Positions 1-12,123 of a stretch of 43,016 nucleotides of DNA are shown here, one piece after another (the first letter of the stretch is position 1; every line of letters begins with the position of its first letter). A program made the position numbers and the translations under genes. The notes beneath the pieces were generated by a model. It was not told the DNA's origin. It saw only the letters and a program-made list of their open reading frames with translations, and searched no databases. The stretch is from contig NEEC01000054.1 of assembly GCA_002189035.1 (NCBI GenBank), positions 1 to 43,016 of the forward strand, read 5' to 3'. The DNA is from Utricularia gibba. Taxonomy: Eukaryota; Streptophyta; Magnoliopsida; Lamiales; Lentibulariaceae.

Positions 1-935
1 GGCACGACCTCCGGCTCGATCAGGGTGCCCCACCGAGAGCTCCTCCTTAAGTATAAAGTGTGTTGTTGAAAAAAACCGTGTGCGGTTCTCGTGACATCCT
101 AACTTCAACAAATGCATCACGATTTTCGTCGAGTCGGACGGGACCGGGCTCCCGGGGCCCGGACGAGGCGCAGCACCCGCTCCCTCCCCCCCAACTAGAA
201 GGTGTTCCATGGAAAACCATTTAGGCGGCTCGTGACAACCCAAAGTTAATACATGCATCACTTTCTTTGCCGGGCTACAATGACTTTACGCTCGAGCCTG
301 GTACGACGTATGGGAAGATTCGAGTGCCCCCCGAGAGCGTCTCCACAAGTATAAAGCGTGTTGTTGAAAAAAACCGTGTTGGGTGCACGTGACATCCTAA
401 TTTCAACAAATGCGTCACGATTTTCGCCGATGGGACCATACTGGGCTCATCAGCCAGACCGAACCCGGGGCCCAAGCCAAGGGCCCCTCGAGAGCGCCCC
501 CCCACAAAACTAGATGGTGTTCCATGAAAAAAAGTTAGGCGGCTCGTGATAACCCAACGCTAAGAAATGCATCCATTTTTTCGCCGGGCTAAAACTGACT
601 TTGGGCTCATGCCTGGCGCGACCCCCAGCCCGTGTGCATACGCAGCAGCACCACGAGGCCACATGGGCTTGGTTAATGCCAGCGTGCTCGAGCAGCAGCC
701 ACAAGGCCATACGGGCGTGGAACAAAAGCAAACAATCATAAAATACAATAAGCCAAAAATAAAAAATAAAATTGATAAACCCTTGGTTCGGTTCGGGCCC
801 AATCAAAACCCGTAGGGTTTAACCCGTTCGGGTTGAACAGAAAGACAACCCCATGGGTCATGCAAACTGTAATACCCAGAATTTCATCGGGTTGGGTCCG
901 AACCTGAATGGATCCAACGCAGGCCCATCTCTAAT

Positions 936-1955
936 CATAATCATATGATATAGGTTTATTAAATATAAATAATTGAAATACATTATTTATTAAACCGTAG
1001 GATAACTATGAAAGCTTCTTTGACTTAATTATTACCATTTGATCCTCAGTTGTACTTTGGATGGAGTGTGTAGTTTTACTTTAGTTATTTTAATTAGCAT
1101 TCGATCCTTGGTTATGATTCAGATCATATTTGCTATTTTTTTACTTTAAATATTTTTATTATCATTCGATCCGTAAGTATGATGCGGATCGAGCGCGTAT
1201 TTTTTATTTTAATATTTTTATTAGCATTCGAACGTTAGGTATGCTGCGGATCGAGCGTATATTTTTCACTTTCATATTTTTATTAGCCTTAGATCCTTAG
1301 GTATACTTTGGATCGAGTGCATATTCATTTATTTTAAATCTTAATTAGCGTTCGACGTTAGGAGCAATTTAGAACGTGTATACATTACAATGCCATGCCG
1401 CACGTACGGGGTCCACGCGTAAACCACGCCCGTGTCCACACGCTGCAGCACCACAAGGCCACACGGGCGTGGTTTACGCACAACCCACGCCCGTGTGCAT
1501 ACGCTGCAGCACCCCAAGGCCACACGGGCGTGGTTTACGCACAACCCACGCCCGTGTGCCCTGGCAATGTAAACACGCTCCACATTGCTCCTAAGGATCG
1601 AGCGTTAACACAAGTTTCAAGTAAACCATATCCACTCGATCCGAATCATATCTAAAGACCGAAAGCTAATAAAAATATTAAAATAAAAAATATACGCTCG
1701 ATCCGCATCATATCTTAGAATCGAATGCAAATAGAATCGTTCAAATAAAAAATATACACTCGATTGGAATCATAACCAAGGATCGAATGCTAATTAAAAT
1801 GATTAAAATAAAAATGCACACTCCATCCAAAGTATAACTAAGAGTCGAATGCTAATAAAATTAAAAACTAAGAAACTTTCACATGTAGTATATGCTTTAA
1901 TAACTAACGTATTTAACATTATTTATAATTTAATAACATATATCACATGATTATA
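936..1955. repeat. Long imperfect inverted repeat inside a satellite unit (unit 1 example)
   Basis: The left arm (936-1395) and right arm (1561-1955) are diverged reverse complements. For example, ATAATCATATGATAT on the left answers ATATCACATGATTAT on the right, and AGGAGCAATTTAGAACG answers CTCCACATTGCTCCT. The arms consist of about 62-bp AT-rich monomers marked by ATTCGATCC...GGATCGAG, with six on the left (about 1034, 1097, 1162, 1224, 1286, 1347) and five on the right. Many monomers carry their own CGATCC/GGATCG dyad. The same structure occurs in every complete unit. It resembles Foldback-type elements, whose inverted repeats are also built of short subrepeats, but no transposase or target duplication is visible. 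Confidence 0.88.
1460..1558. repeat. Hairpin core, two 38-bp dyads (unit 1 example)
   Basis: At 1460-1497 and 1521-1558, CACACGGGCGTGG is followed by a 12-base loop and then its exact complement CCACGCCCGTGTG. The two hairpins are 61 bp apart. They lie at the centre of the 1-kb inverted repeat, so the unit has symmetry at two nested scales. Related but weaker CGTGT/GGGCGTGG sequence occurs at about 630-720 in the linker. Confidence 0.92.
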
Positions 1956-2214
1956 AAAATATTTTTTTTGTCATTGTAGAAAGCTCATCACGCCATGTAC
2001 ACCACCCTGGAGAGGTTTCAACAGCAGTCATGAACTCACAACCCTTGCTCAGCAGATTCAGTAAAATTCTCTAACACTTGCGCTTCCAACGGATCATATC
2101 CCATATTCATTCATACGAAATTGTGCAAGAATAATGTGACTTTGAGTTTGAACTAGATAGTAGGACGCTGATCGAAGAATGGCCCATCGAGTCTCTAAAA
2201 TTGCCCGTCCTCGC

Positions 2215-3075
2215 TCAACAAATGTGGGGTGCACGTGACATCCCAATTTCAACAAATGCATCATGATTTTCGTCGAGTGGGCCCATGAGCCCGACCGAAC
2301 CCGGGGCCGGGCCAAGGGCCCCTCGAGAGCGCCCGCCTCAATACGAGGAGGTGTTCCTTCGAAAACCATATACGCGTCTCGTCACAACCCAACGTTAATA
2401 AATGCATCACTTTTTTTGGCGCGCTACTGCTGACTTTGGGCCCGAGTTCGGCACGACCTCCGGCTCGATCAGGGTGCCCCACCGAGAGCTCCTCCTTAAG
2501 TATAAAGTGTGTTGTTGAAAAAAACCGTGTGCGGTTCTCGTGACATCCTAACTTCAACAAATGCATCACGATTTTCGTCGAGTCGGACGGGACCGGGCTC
2601 CCGGGGCCCGGACGAGGCGCAGCCCGCTCCCCTCCCCCCCAAAACTAGAAGGTGTTCCATGGAAAACCATTTAGGCGGCTCGTGACAACCCAAAGTTAAT
2701 AAATGCATCACTTTCTTTGCCGGGTTACAATGACTTTACGCTCGAGCCTGGTACGACGTATGGGAAGATTCGAGTGCCCCCCGAGAGCGTCTCCACAAGT
2801 ATAAAGCGTGTTGTTGAAAAAACCGTGTTGGGTGCACGTGACATCCTAATTTCAACAAATGCGTCACGATTTTCGCCGAGTGGGACCAGAGTGGGCTCAT
2901 CAGCCAGACCGAACCCGGGGCCCAAGCCAAGGGCCCCTCGAGAGCGCCCCCCACAAAACTAGATGGTGTTCCACGAAAAAAAATTAGGCGGCTCGTGATA
3001 ACCCAACGCTAAGAAATGCATCCCTTTTTTCGCCGGGCTAAAACTGACTTTGGGCTCATGCCCGGCGCGACCCCC
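2215..3075. repeat. GC-rich block of about 150-bp monomers (unit 1/2 example)
   Basis: Six monomers begin with AAATGCATCA or a close variant at about 2254, 2400, 2559, 2701, 2857 and 3014, giving spacings of 142-159 bp. Two versions alternate, one with TTCAACAAATGC and one with GTTAATAAATGC, making a dimer of about 300 bp. Most monomers contain GCCCCTCGAGAGCGCC or a related GC stretch. Some contain TATAAAG and the G-box-like GTGCACGTGAC. Minus-strand open frames here repeat a motif like MHLLKLGC about every 50 codons, which is a consequence of the DNA repeat. Confidence 0.88.
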
Positions 3076-4836
3076 AGCCCGTGTGCATACGCAGCAGCAC
3101 CACGAGGCCACATGGGCTTGGTTAATGCCCGCGTGCTCGAGCAGCAGCCACAAGGCCATACGGCCGTGGAAAAAAGAAAAACAACCATAAAATACAATAA
3201 GCCAAAAAATAAAAAAAAAAATTGATAAACCCTTGGTTCGGTTCGGGCCCAATCAAAACCCGTAGGGTTTAACCCGTTCGGGTTGAACAGAAAGACAACC
3301 CATGGGTCATGCAAACTGTAATACCCAGAATTTCATCGGGTTGGGTCCGAACCTGAATGGATCCAACGCAGGCCCATCTCTAATCATAATCATATGATAT
3401 AGGTTTATTAAATTATAAATAATTGAAATACATTATTTATTAAACCGTAGGATAACTATGAAAGCTTCTTTGACTTAATTATTACCATTTGATCCTCAGT
3501 TGTACTTTGGATGGAGTGTGTAGTTTTACTTTAGTCATTTTAATTAGCATTCGATCCTTGGTTATGATTCAGATCATATTTGCTATTTTTTTACTTTAAA
3601 TATTTTTATTATCATTCGATCCGTAAGTATGATGCGGATCGAGCGCGTATTTTTTTTTTATATTTTTATTAGCATTCGAACGTTAGGTATGCTGCGGATC
3701 GAGCGTATATTTTTCACTTTCATATTTTTATTAGCCTTAGATCCTTAGGTATACTTTGGATCGAGTGCATATTCATTTATTTTAAATCTTAATTAGCGTT
3801 CGACCGTTAGGAGCAATTTAGAACGTGTATACATTACAATGCCATGCCGCACGGACGTGGTCTACGCGTAAACCACGCCCGTGTCCACACGCTGCAGCAC
3901 CACAAGGCCACACGGGCGTGGTTTGCGCACAACCCACGCCCGTGTGCCCTGGCAATGTAAACACGCTCCACATTGCTCCTAAGGATCGAGCGTTAACACA
4001 AGTTTCAAGTAAACCATATCCACTCGATCCGAATCATATCTAAAGACCGAAAGCTAATAAAATATTAAAATAAAAAATATACGCTCGATCCGCATCATAT
4101 CTTAGAATCGAATGCAAATAGAATCGTTCAAATAAAAAATATACACTCGATTGGAATCATAACCAAGGATCGAATGCTAATTAAAATGATTAAAATAAAA
4201 ATGCACACTCCATCCAAAGTATAACTAAGGGTCGAATGCTAATAAAATTAAAAACTAAGAAACTTTCACATGTAGTATATGCTTTAATAACTAACGTATT
4301 TAACATTATTTATAATTTAATAAACATATATCACATGATTATAAAAATTTTTTTTTGTCATTGTAGAAAGCTCATCACGCCATGTACACCCCCTGGAGAG
4401 GTTTCAACAGCAGTCATGAACTCACAACCCTTGCTCAGCAGATTCAGTAAAATTCTCTAACACTTGCGCTTCCAACGGATCATATCCCATATTCATTCAT
4501 ACGAAATTGTGCAAGAATAATGTGACTTTGAGTTTGAACTAGATAGTAGGACGCTGATCGAAGAATGGCCCATCGAGTCTCTAAAATTGGCCGTCCTCGC
4601 TCAACAAATGTGGGGTGCACGTGACATCCCAATTTCAACAAATGCATCATGATTTTCGTCGAGTGGGCCCATGAGCCCGACCGAACCCGGGGCCCGGGCC
4701 AAGGGCCCCTCGAGAGCGCCCGCCTCAATACGAGGAGGTGTTCCTTCGAAAACCATATACGCGTCTCGTCACAACCCAACGTTAATAAATGCATCACTTT
4801 TTTTGGCGCGCTACTGCTGACTTTGGGCCCGAGTTC
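2450..4836 (+). repeat. Satellite unit 2 (type B, one core repeat)
   Basis: This unit is 2387 bp, about 61 bp shorter than unit 1 because only one core hairpin remains (3909-3946). The linker near 3165-3185 carries the B variant (GGAAAAAAGAAAAACAACC). It pairs with unit 4 in sharing one core repeat, GACGTGGTCTACGCG before the core, and AAATTGGCCGTCC. Confidence 0.93.
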
Positions 4837-7287
4837 GGCACGACCTCCGGCTCGATCAGGGTGCCCCACCGAGAGCTCCTCCTTAAGTATAAAGTGTGTT
4901 GTTGAAAAAAACCGTGTGCGGTTCTCGTGACATCCTAACTTCAACAAATGCATCACGATTTTCGTCGAGTCGGACGGGACCGGGCTCCCGGGGCCCGGAC
5001 GAGGCGCAGCGCCCCCCTCCCCTCCCCCCAAAACTAGAAGGTGTTCCATGGAAAACCATTTAGGCGGCTCGTGACAACCCAAAGTTAATAAATGCATCAC
5101 TTTCTTTGCCGGGCTACAATGACTTTACGCTCGAGCCTGGTACGACGTATGGGAAGATTCGAGTGCCCCCCGAGAGCGTCTCCACAAGTATAAAGCGTGT
5201 TGTTGAAAAAACCGTGTTGGGTGCACGTGACATCCTAATTTCAACAAATGCGTCACGATTTTCGCCGATGGGACCATAGTGGGCTCATCAGCCAGACCGA
5301 ACCCGGGGCCCAAGCCAAGGGCCCCTCGAGAGCGCCCCCCACAAAACTAGATGGTGTTCCATGAAAAAAAGTTAGGCGGCTCGTGATAACCCAACGCTAA
5401 GAAATGCATCCATTTTTTCGCCGGGCTAAAACTGACTTTGGGCTCATGCCTGGCGCGACCCCCAGCCCGTGTGCATACGCAGCAGCACCACGAGGCCACA
5501 TGGGCTTGGTTAATGCCAGCGTGCTCGAGCAGCAGCCACAAGGCCATACGGGCGTGGAACAAAGCAAACAATCATAAAATACAATAAGCCAAAAAATAAA
5601 AATAAAATTGATAAACCCTTGGTTCGGTTCGGGCCCAATCAAAACCCGTAGGGTTTAACCCGTTCGGGTTGAATAGAAAGACAACCCCATGGGTCATGCA
5701 AACTGTAATACCCAGAATTTCATCGGGTTGGGTCCGAACCTGAATGGATCCAACGCAGGCCCATCTCTAATCATAATCATATGATATAGGTTTATTAAAT
5801 TATAAATAATTGAAATACATTATTTATTAAACCGTAGGATAACTATGAAAGCTTCTTTGACTTAATTATTACCATTTGATCCTCAGTTGTACTTTGGATG
5901 GAGTGTGTAGTTTTACTTTAGTTATTTTAATTAGCATTCGATCCTTGGTTATGATTCAGATCATATTTGCTATTTTTTTACTTTAAATATTTTTATTATC
6001 ATTCGATCCGTAAGTATGATGCGGATCGAGCGCGTATTTTTTATTTTAATATTTTTATTAGCATTCGAACGTTAGGTATGCTGCGGATCGAGCGTATATT
6101 TTTCACTTTCATATTTTATTAGCCTTAGATCCTTAGGTATACTTTGGATCGAGTGCATATTCATTTATTTTAAATCTTAATTAGCGTTCGACCGTTAGGA
6201 GCAATTTAGAACGTGTATACATTACAATGCATGCAGCACGTACGGGGTCCACGCGTAAACCACGCCCGTGTCCACACGCTGCAGCACCACAAGGCCACAC
6301 GGGCGTGGTTTACGCACAACCCACGCCCGTGTGCATACGCTGCAGCACCCCAAGGCCACACGGGCGTGGTTTACGCACAACCCACGCCCGTGTGCCCTGG
6401 CAATGTAAACACGCTCCACATTGCTCCTAAGGATCGAGCGTTAACACAAGTTTCAAGTAAACCATATCCACTCGATCCGAATCATATCTAAAGACCGAAA
6501 GCTAATAAAAATATTAAAATAAAAAATATACGCTCGATCCGCATCATATCTTAGAATCGAATGCAAATAGAATCGTTCAAATAAAAAATATACACTCGAT
6601 TGGAATCATAACCAAGGATCGAATGCTAATTAAAATGATTAAAATAAAAATGCACACTCCATCCAAAGTATAACTAAGAGTCGAATGCTAATAAAATTAA
6701 AAACTAAGAAACTTTCACATGTAGTATATGCTTTAATAACTAACGTATTTAACATTATTTATAATTTAATAAACATATATCACATGATTATAAAAATATT
6801 TTTTTTGTCATTGTAGAAAGCTCATCACGCCATGTACACCACCCTGGAGAGGTTTCAACAGCAGTCATGAACTCACAACCCCTTGCTCAGCAGATTCAGT
6901 AAAATTCTCTAACACTTGCGCTTCCAACGGATCATATCCCATATTCATTCATACGAAATTGTGCAAGAATAATGTGACTTTGAGTTTGAACTAGATAGTA
7001 GGACGCTGATCGAAGAATGGCCCATCGAGTCTCTAAAATTGCCCGTCCTCGCTCAACAAATGTGGGGTGCACGTGACATCCCAATTTCAACAAATGCATC
7101 ATGATTTTCGTCGAGTGGGCCCATGAGCCCGACCGAACCCGGGGCCGGGCCAAGGGCCCCTCGAGAGCGCCCGCCTCAATACGAGGAGGTGTTCCTTCGA
7201 AAACCATATACGCGTCTCGTCACAACCCAACGTTAATAAATGCATCACTTTTTTTGGCGCGCTACTGCTGACTTTGGGCCCGAGTTC
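4837..7287 (+). repeat. Satellite unit 3 (type A, two core repeats)
   Basis: This unit is 2451 bp and the closest relative of unit 1, with the same A linker, two core hairpins (about 6296-6394), GTACGGGG variant and shortened GGGGCCGGGCC near 7141. Units 1+2 and 3+4 therefore form two copies of a 4.84-kb dimer. Confidence 0.93.
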
Positions 7288-9667
7288 GGCACGACCTCCG
7301 GCTCGATCAGGGTGCCCCACCGAGAGCTCCTCCTTAAGTATAAAGTGTGTTGTTGAAAAAAACCGTGTGCGGTTCTCGTGACATCCTAACTTCAACAAAT
7401 GCATCACGATTTTCGTCGAGTCGGACGGGACCGGGCTCCCGGGGCCCGGACGAGGCGCAGCGCCCGCTCCCCTTCCCCCCAAAACTAGAAGGTGTTCCAT
7501 GGAAAACCATTTAGGCGGCTCGTGACAACCCAAAGTTAATAAATGCATCACTTTCTTTGCCGGGTTACAATGACTTTACGCTCGAGCCTGGTACGACGTA
7601 TGGGAAGATTCGAGTGCCCCCGAGAGAGCGTCTCCACAAGTATAAAGCGTGTTGTTGAAAAAACCGTGTTGGGTGCACGTGACATCCTAATTTCAACAAA
7701 TGCGTCACGATTTTCGCCGAGTGGGACCAGAGTGGGCTCATCAGCCAGACCGAACCCGGGGCCCAAGCCAAGGGCCCCTCGAGAGCGCCCCCCACAAAAC
7801 TAGATGGTGTTCCACGAAAAAAAATTAGGCGGCTCGTGATAACCCAACGCTAAAATGCATCCCTTTTTTTCGCCGGGCTAAAACTGACTTTGGGCTCATG
7901 CCCGGCGCGACCCCCAGCCCGTGTGCATACGCAGCAGCACCACGAGGCCACATGGGCTTGGTTAATGCCCGCGTGCTCGAGCAGCAGCCACAAGGCCATA
8001 CGGCCGTGGAAAAAAAGAAAAACAACCATAAAATACAATAAGCCAAAAATAAAAAATAAAATTGATAAACCCTTGGTTCGGTTCGGGCCCAATCAAAACC
8101 CGTAGGGTTTAACCCGTTCGGGTTGAACAGAAAGACAACCATGGGTCATGCAAACTGTAATACCCAGAATTCATCGGGTTGGGTCCGAACCTGAATGGAT
8201 CCAACGCAGGCCCATCTCTAATCATAATCATATGATATAGGTTTATTAAATTATAAATAATTGAAATACATTATTTATTAAACCGTAGGATAACTATGAA
8301 AGCTTCTTTGACTTAATTATTACCATTTGATCCTCAGTTGTACTTTGGATGGAGTGTGTAGTTTTACTTTAGTCATTTTAATTAGCATTCGATCCTTGGT
8401 TATGATTCAGATCATATTTGCTATTTTTTACTTTAAATATTTTTATTATCATTCGATCCGTAAGTATGATGCGGATCGAGCGTATTTTTTATTTTATATT
8501 TTTATTAGCATTCGAACGTTAGGTATGCTGCGGATCGAGCGTATATTTTTCACTTTCATATTTTTATTAGCCTTAGATCCTTAGGTATACTTTGGATCGA
8601 GTGCATATTCATTTATTTTAAATCTTAATTAGCGTTCGACCGTTAGGAGCAATTTAGAACGTGTATACATTACAATGCCATGCCGCACGGACGTGGTCTA
8701 CGCGTAAACCACGCCGTGTCCACACGCTGCAGCACACAAGGCCACACGTGTTTCGCACAACCCACGCCCGTGTGCCTGGCAATGTAAACACGCTCCACAT
8801 TGCTCCTAAGGATCGAGCGTTAACACAAGTTTCAAGTAAACCATATCCACTCGATCCGAATCATATCTAAAGACCGAAAGCTAATAAAAATATTAAAATA
8901 AAAAATATACGCTCGATCCGCATCATATCTTAGAATCGAATGCAAATAGAATCGTTCAAATAAAAAATATACACTCGATTGGAATCATAACCAAGGATCG
9001 AATGCTAATTAAAATGATTAAAATAAAAATGCACACTCCATCCAAAGTATAACTAAGGGTCGAATGCTAATAAAATTAAAAACTAAGAAACTTTCACATG
9101 TAGTATATGCTTTAATAACTAACGTATTTAACATTATTTATAATTTATAATTATATATCACATGATTATAAAAATATTTTTTTTGTCATTGTAGAAAGCT
9201 CATCACGCCATGTACACACCACCCTGGAGAGGTTTCAACAGCAGTCATGAACTCACAACCCTTGCTCAGCAGATTCAGTAAAATTCTCTAACACTTGCGC
9301 TTCCAACGGATCATATCCCATATTCATTCATACGAAATTGTGCAAGAATAATGTGACTTTGAGTTTGAACTAGATAGTAGGACGCTGATCGAAGAATGGC
9401 CCATCGAGTCTCTAAAATTGGCCGTCCTCGCTCAACAAATGTGGGGTGCACGTGACATCCCAATTTCAACAAATGCATCATGATTTTCGTCGAGTGGGCC
9501 CATGAGCCCGACCGAACCCGGGGCCCGGGCCAAGGGCCCCTCGAGAGCGCCCGCCTCAATACGAGGAGGTGTTCCTTCGAAAACCATATACGCGTCTCGT
9601 CACAACCCAACGTTAATAAATGCATCACTTTTTTTGGCGCGCTACTGCTGACTTTGGGCCCGAGTTC
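7288..9667 (+). repeat. Satellite unit 4 (type B, one degraded core repeat)
   Basis: This unit is 2380 bp and resembles unit 2. Its core (about 8690-8785) has lost several bases, so the hairpin stem is interrupted (CCACACGTGTTTCGC in place of the full stem). Confidence 0.92.
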
Positions 9668-12123
9668 GGCACGACCTCCGGCTCGATCAGGGTGCCCACC
9701 GAGAGCTCCTCCTTAAGTATAAAGTGTGTTGTTGAAAAAAACCGTGTGCGGTTCTCGTGACATCCTAACTTCAACAAATGCATCACGATTTTCGTCGAGT
9801 CGGACGGGACCGGGCTCCCGGGGCCCGGACGAGGCGCAGCGCCCGCTCCCCTTCCCCCAAAACTAGAAGGTGTTCCATGGAAAACCATTTAGGCGGCTCG
9901 TGACAACCCAAAGTTAATAAATGCATCACTTTCTTTGCCGGGTTACAATGACTTTACGCTCGAGCCTGGTACGACGTATGGGAAGATTCGAGTGCCCCCC
10001 GAGAGCGTCTCCACAAGTATAAAGCGTGTTGTTGAAAAAACCGTGTTGGGTGCACGTGACATCCTAATTTCAACAAATGCGTCACGATTTTCGCCGAGTG
10101 GGACCAGAGTGGGCTCATCAGCCAGACCGAACCCGGGGCCCAAGCCAAGGGCCCCTCGAGAGCGCCCCCCCCACAAAACTAGATGGTGTTCCACGAAAAA
10201 AATTAGGCGGCTCGTGATAACCCAACGCTAAGAAATGCATCCCTTTTTTTCGCCGGGCTAAAACTGACTTTGGGCTCATGCCCGGCGCGACCCCCAGCCC
10301 GTGTGCATACGCAGCAGCACCACGAGGCCACATGGGCTTGGTTAATGCCCGCGTGCTCGAGCAGCAGCCACAAGGCCATACGGCCGTGGAAAAAAAGAAA
10401 AACAACCATAAAATACAATAAGCCAAAAATAAAAAATAAAATTGATAAACCCTTGGTTCGGTTCGGGCCCAATCAAAACCCGTAGGGTTTAACCCGTTCG
10501 GGTTGAACAGAAAGACAACCCCATGGGTCATGCAAACTGTAATACCCAGAATTTCATCGGGTTGGGTCCGAACCTGAATGGATCCAACGCAGGCCCATCT
10601 CTAATCATAATCATATGATATAGGTTTATTAAATTATAAATAATTGAAATACATTATTTATTAAACCGTAGGATAACTATGAAAGCTTCTTTGACTTAAT
10701 TATTACCATTTGATCCTCAGTTGTACTTTGGATGGAGTGTGTAGTTTTACTTTAGTCATTTTAATTAGCATTCGATCCTTGGTTATGATTCAGATCATAT
10801 TTGCTATTTTTTTACTTTAAATATTTTTATTATCATTCGATCCTTAAGTATGATGCGGATCGAGCGCGTATTTTTTATTTTAATATTTTTTATTAGCATT
10901 CGAACGTTAGGTATGCTGCGGATCGAGCGTATATTTTTCACTTCATATTTTTATTAGCCTTAGATCCTTAGGTATACTTTGGATCGAGTGCATATTCATT
11001 TATTTTAAATCTTAATAAGCGTTCGACCGTTAGGAGCAATTTAGAACGTGTATACATTACAATGCCATGCAGCACGTACGGGGTCACGCGTAAACCACGC
11101 CCGTGTCCACACGCTGCAGCACCACAAGGCCACACGGGCGTGGTTTACGCACAACCCACGCCCGTGTGCATACGCTGCAGCACCCCAAGGCCACACGGGC
11201 GTGGTTTACGCACAACCCACGCCCGTGTGCCCTGGCAATGTAAACACGCTCCACATTGCTCCTAAGGATCGAGCGTTAACACAAGTTTCAAGTAAACCAT
11301 ATCCACTCGATCCGAATCATATCTAAAGACCGAAAGCTAATAAAAATATTAAAATAAAAAATATACGCTCGATCCGCATCATATCTTAGAATCGAATGCA
11401 AATAGAATCGTTCAAATAAAAAATATACACTCGATTGGAATCATAACCAAGGATCGAATGCTAATTAAAATGATTAAAATAAAAATGCACACTCCATCCA
11501 AAGTATAACTAAGGGTCGAATGCTAATAAAATTAAAAACTAAGAAACTTTCACATGTAGTATATGCTTTAATAACTAACGTATTTAACATTATTTATAAT
11601 TTAATAAACATATATCACATGATTATAAAAATATTTTTTTTGTCATTGTAGAAAGCTCATCACGCCATGTACACCACCCTGGAGAGGTTTCAACAGCAGT
11701 CATGAACTCACAACCCCTTGCTCAGCAGATTCAGTAAAATTCTCTAACACTTGCGCTTCCAACGGATCATATCCCATATTCATTCATACGAAATTGTGCA
11801 AGAATAATGTGACTTTGAGTTTGAACTAGATAGTAGGACGCTGATCGAAGAATGGCCCATCGAGTCTCTAAAATTGGCCGTCCTCGCTCAACAAATGTGG
11901 GGTGCACGTGACATCCCAATTTCAACAAATGCATCATGATTTTCGTCGAGTGGGCCCATGAGCCCGACCGAACCCGGGGCCCGGGCCAAGGGCCCCTCGA
12001 GAGCGCCCGCCTCAATACGAGGAGGTGTTCCTTCGAAAACCATATACGCGTCTCGTCACAACCCAACGTTAATAAATGCATCACTTTTTTTGGCGCGCTA
12101 CTGCTGACTTTGGGCCCGAGTTC
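9668..12123 (+). repeat. Satellite unit 5 (type B linker, two core repeats)
   Basis: This unit is 2456 bp. It combines the B linker of units 2 and 4 with the two-hairpin core and GTACGGGG variant of units 1 and 3, so it looks like a recombinant. The left arm contains CGATCCTTAAG where the neighbours have CGATCCGTAAG. Confidence 0.92.

Larger units (their letters stand above)
1..2449 (+). repeat. Satellite unit 1 (type A, two core repeats)
   Basis: Full-length unit of 2449 bp. The linker near 717-745 has the A variant (AACAAAAGCAAAC). The core carries two 61-bp hairpin repeats. It shares private variants with unit 3: GCACGTACGGGG before the core, AAATTGCCCGTCC near 2200, and a shortened GGGGCCGGGCC near 2303. 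Confidence 0.93.

Noticed and set aside
390-400. CACGTGAC elements as yeast-type centromere CDEI sites
   Set aside because: The match is to a short motif that is also an ordinary G-box. Plant centromeres do not use CDEI, and the array is telomeric.
1034-1395. CRISPR-like regular repeats
   Set aside because: The 62-bp monomers are contiguous and diverged, without unique spacers, and the genome is a plant.
1985-2215. Possible captured gene fragment in the 230-bp spacer; the minus strand of forward units reads about 27 codons including DPLEAQVLENFTESAEQG
   Set aside because: The frame is short, closed by stops on both sides in every copy, and not recognisable. It is compatible with chance.
4480-5100. 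A 206-codon minus-strand open frame, also seen at 11767-12369, 21429-22049 and shorter elsewhere
   Set aside because: It spans the 150-bp monomers and repeats the same peptide motif every 50 codons. It is broken by 1-2-base indels in other units, overlaps open frames in other phases, and resembles no family I know. It is a by-product of GC-rich repeats.
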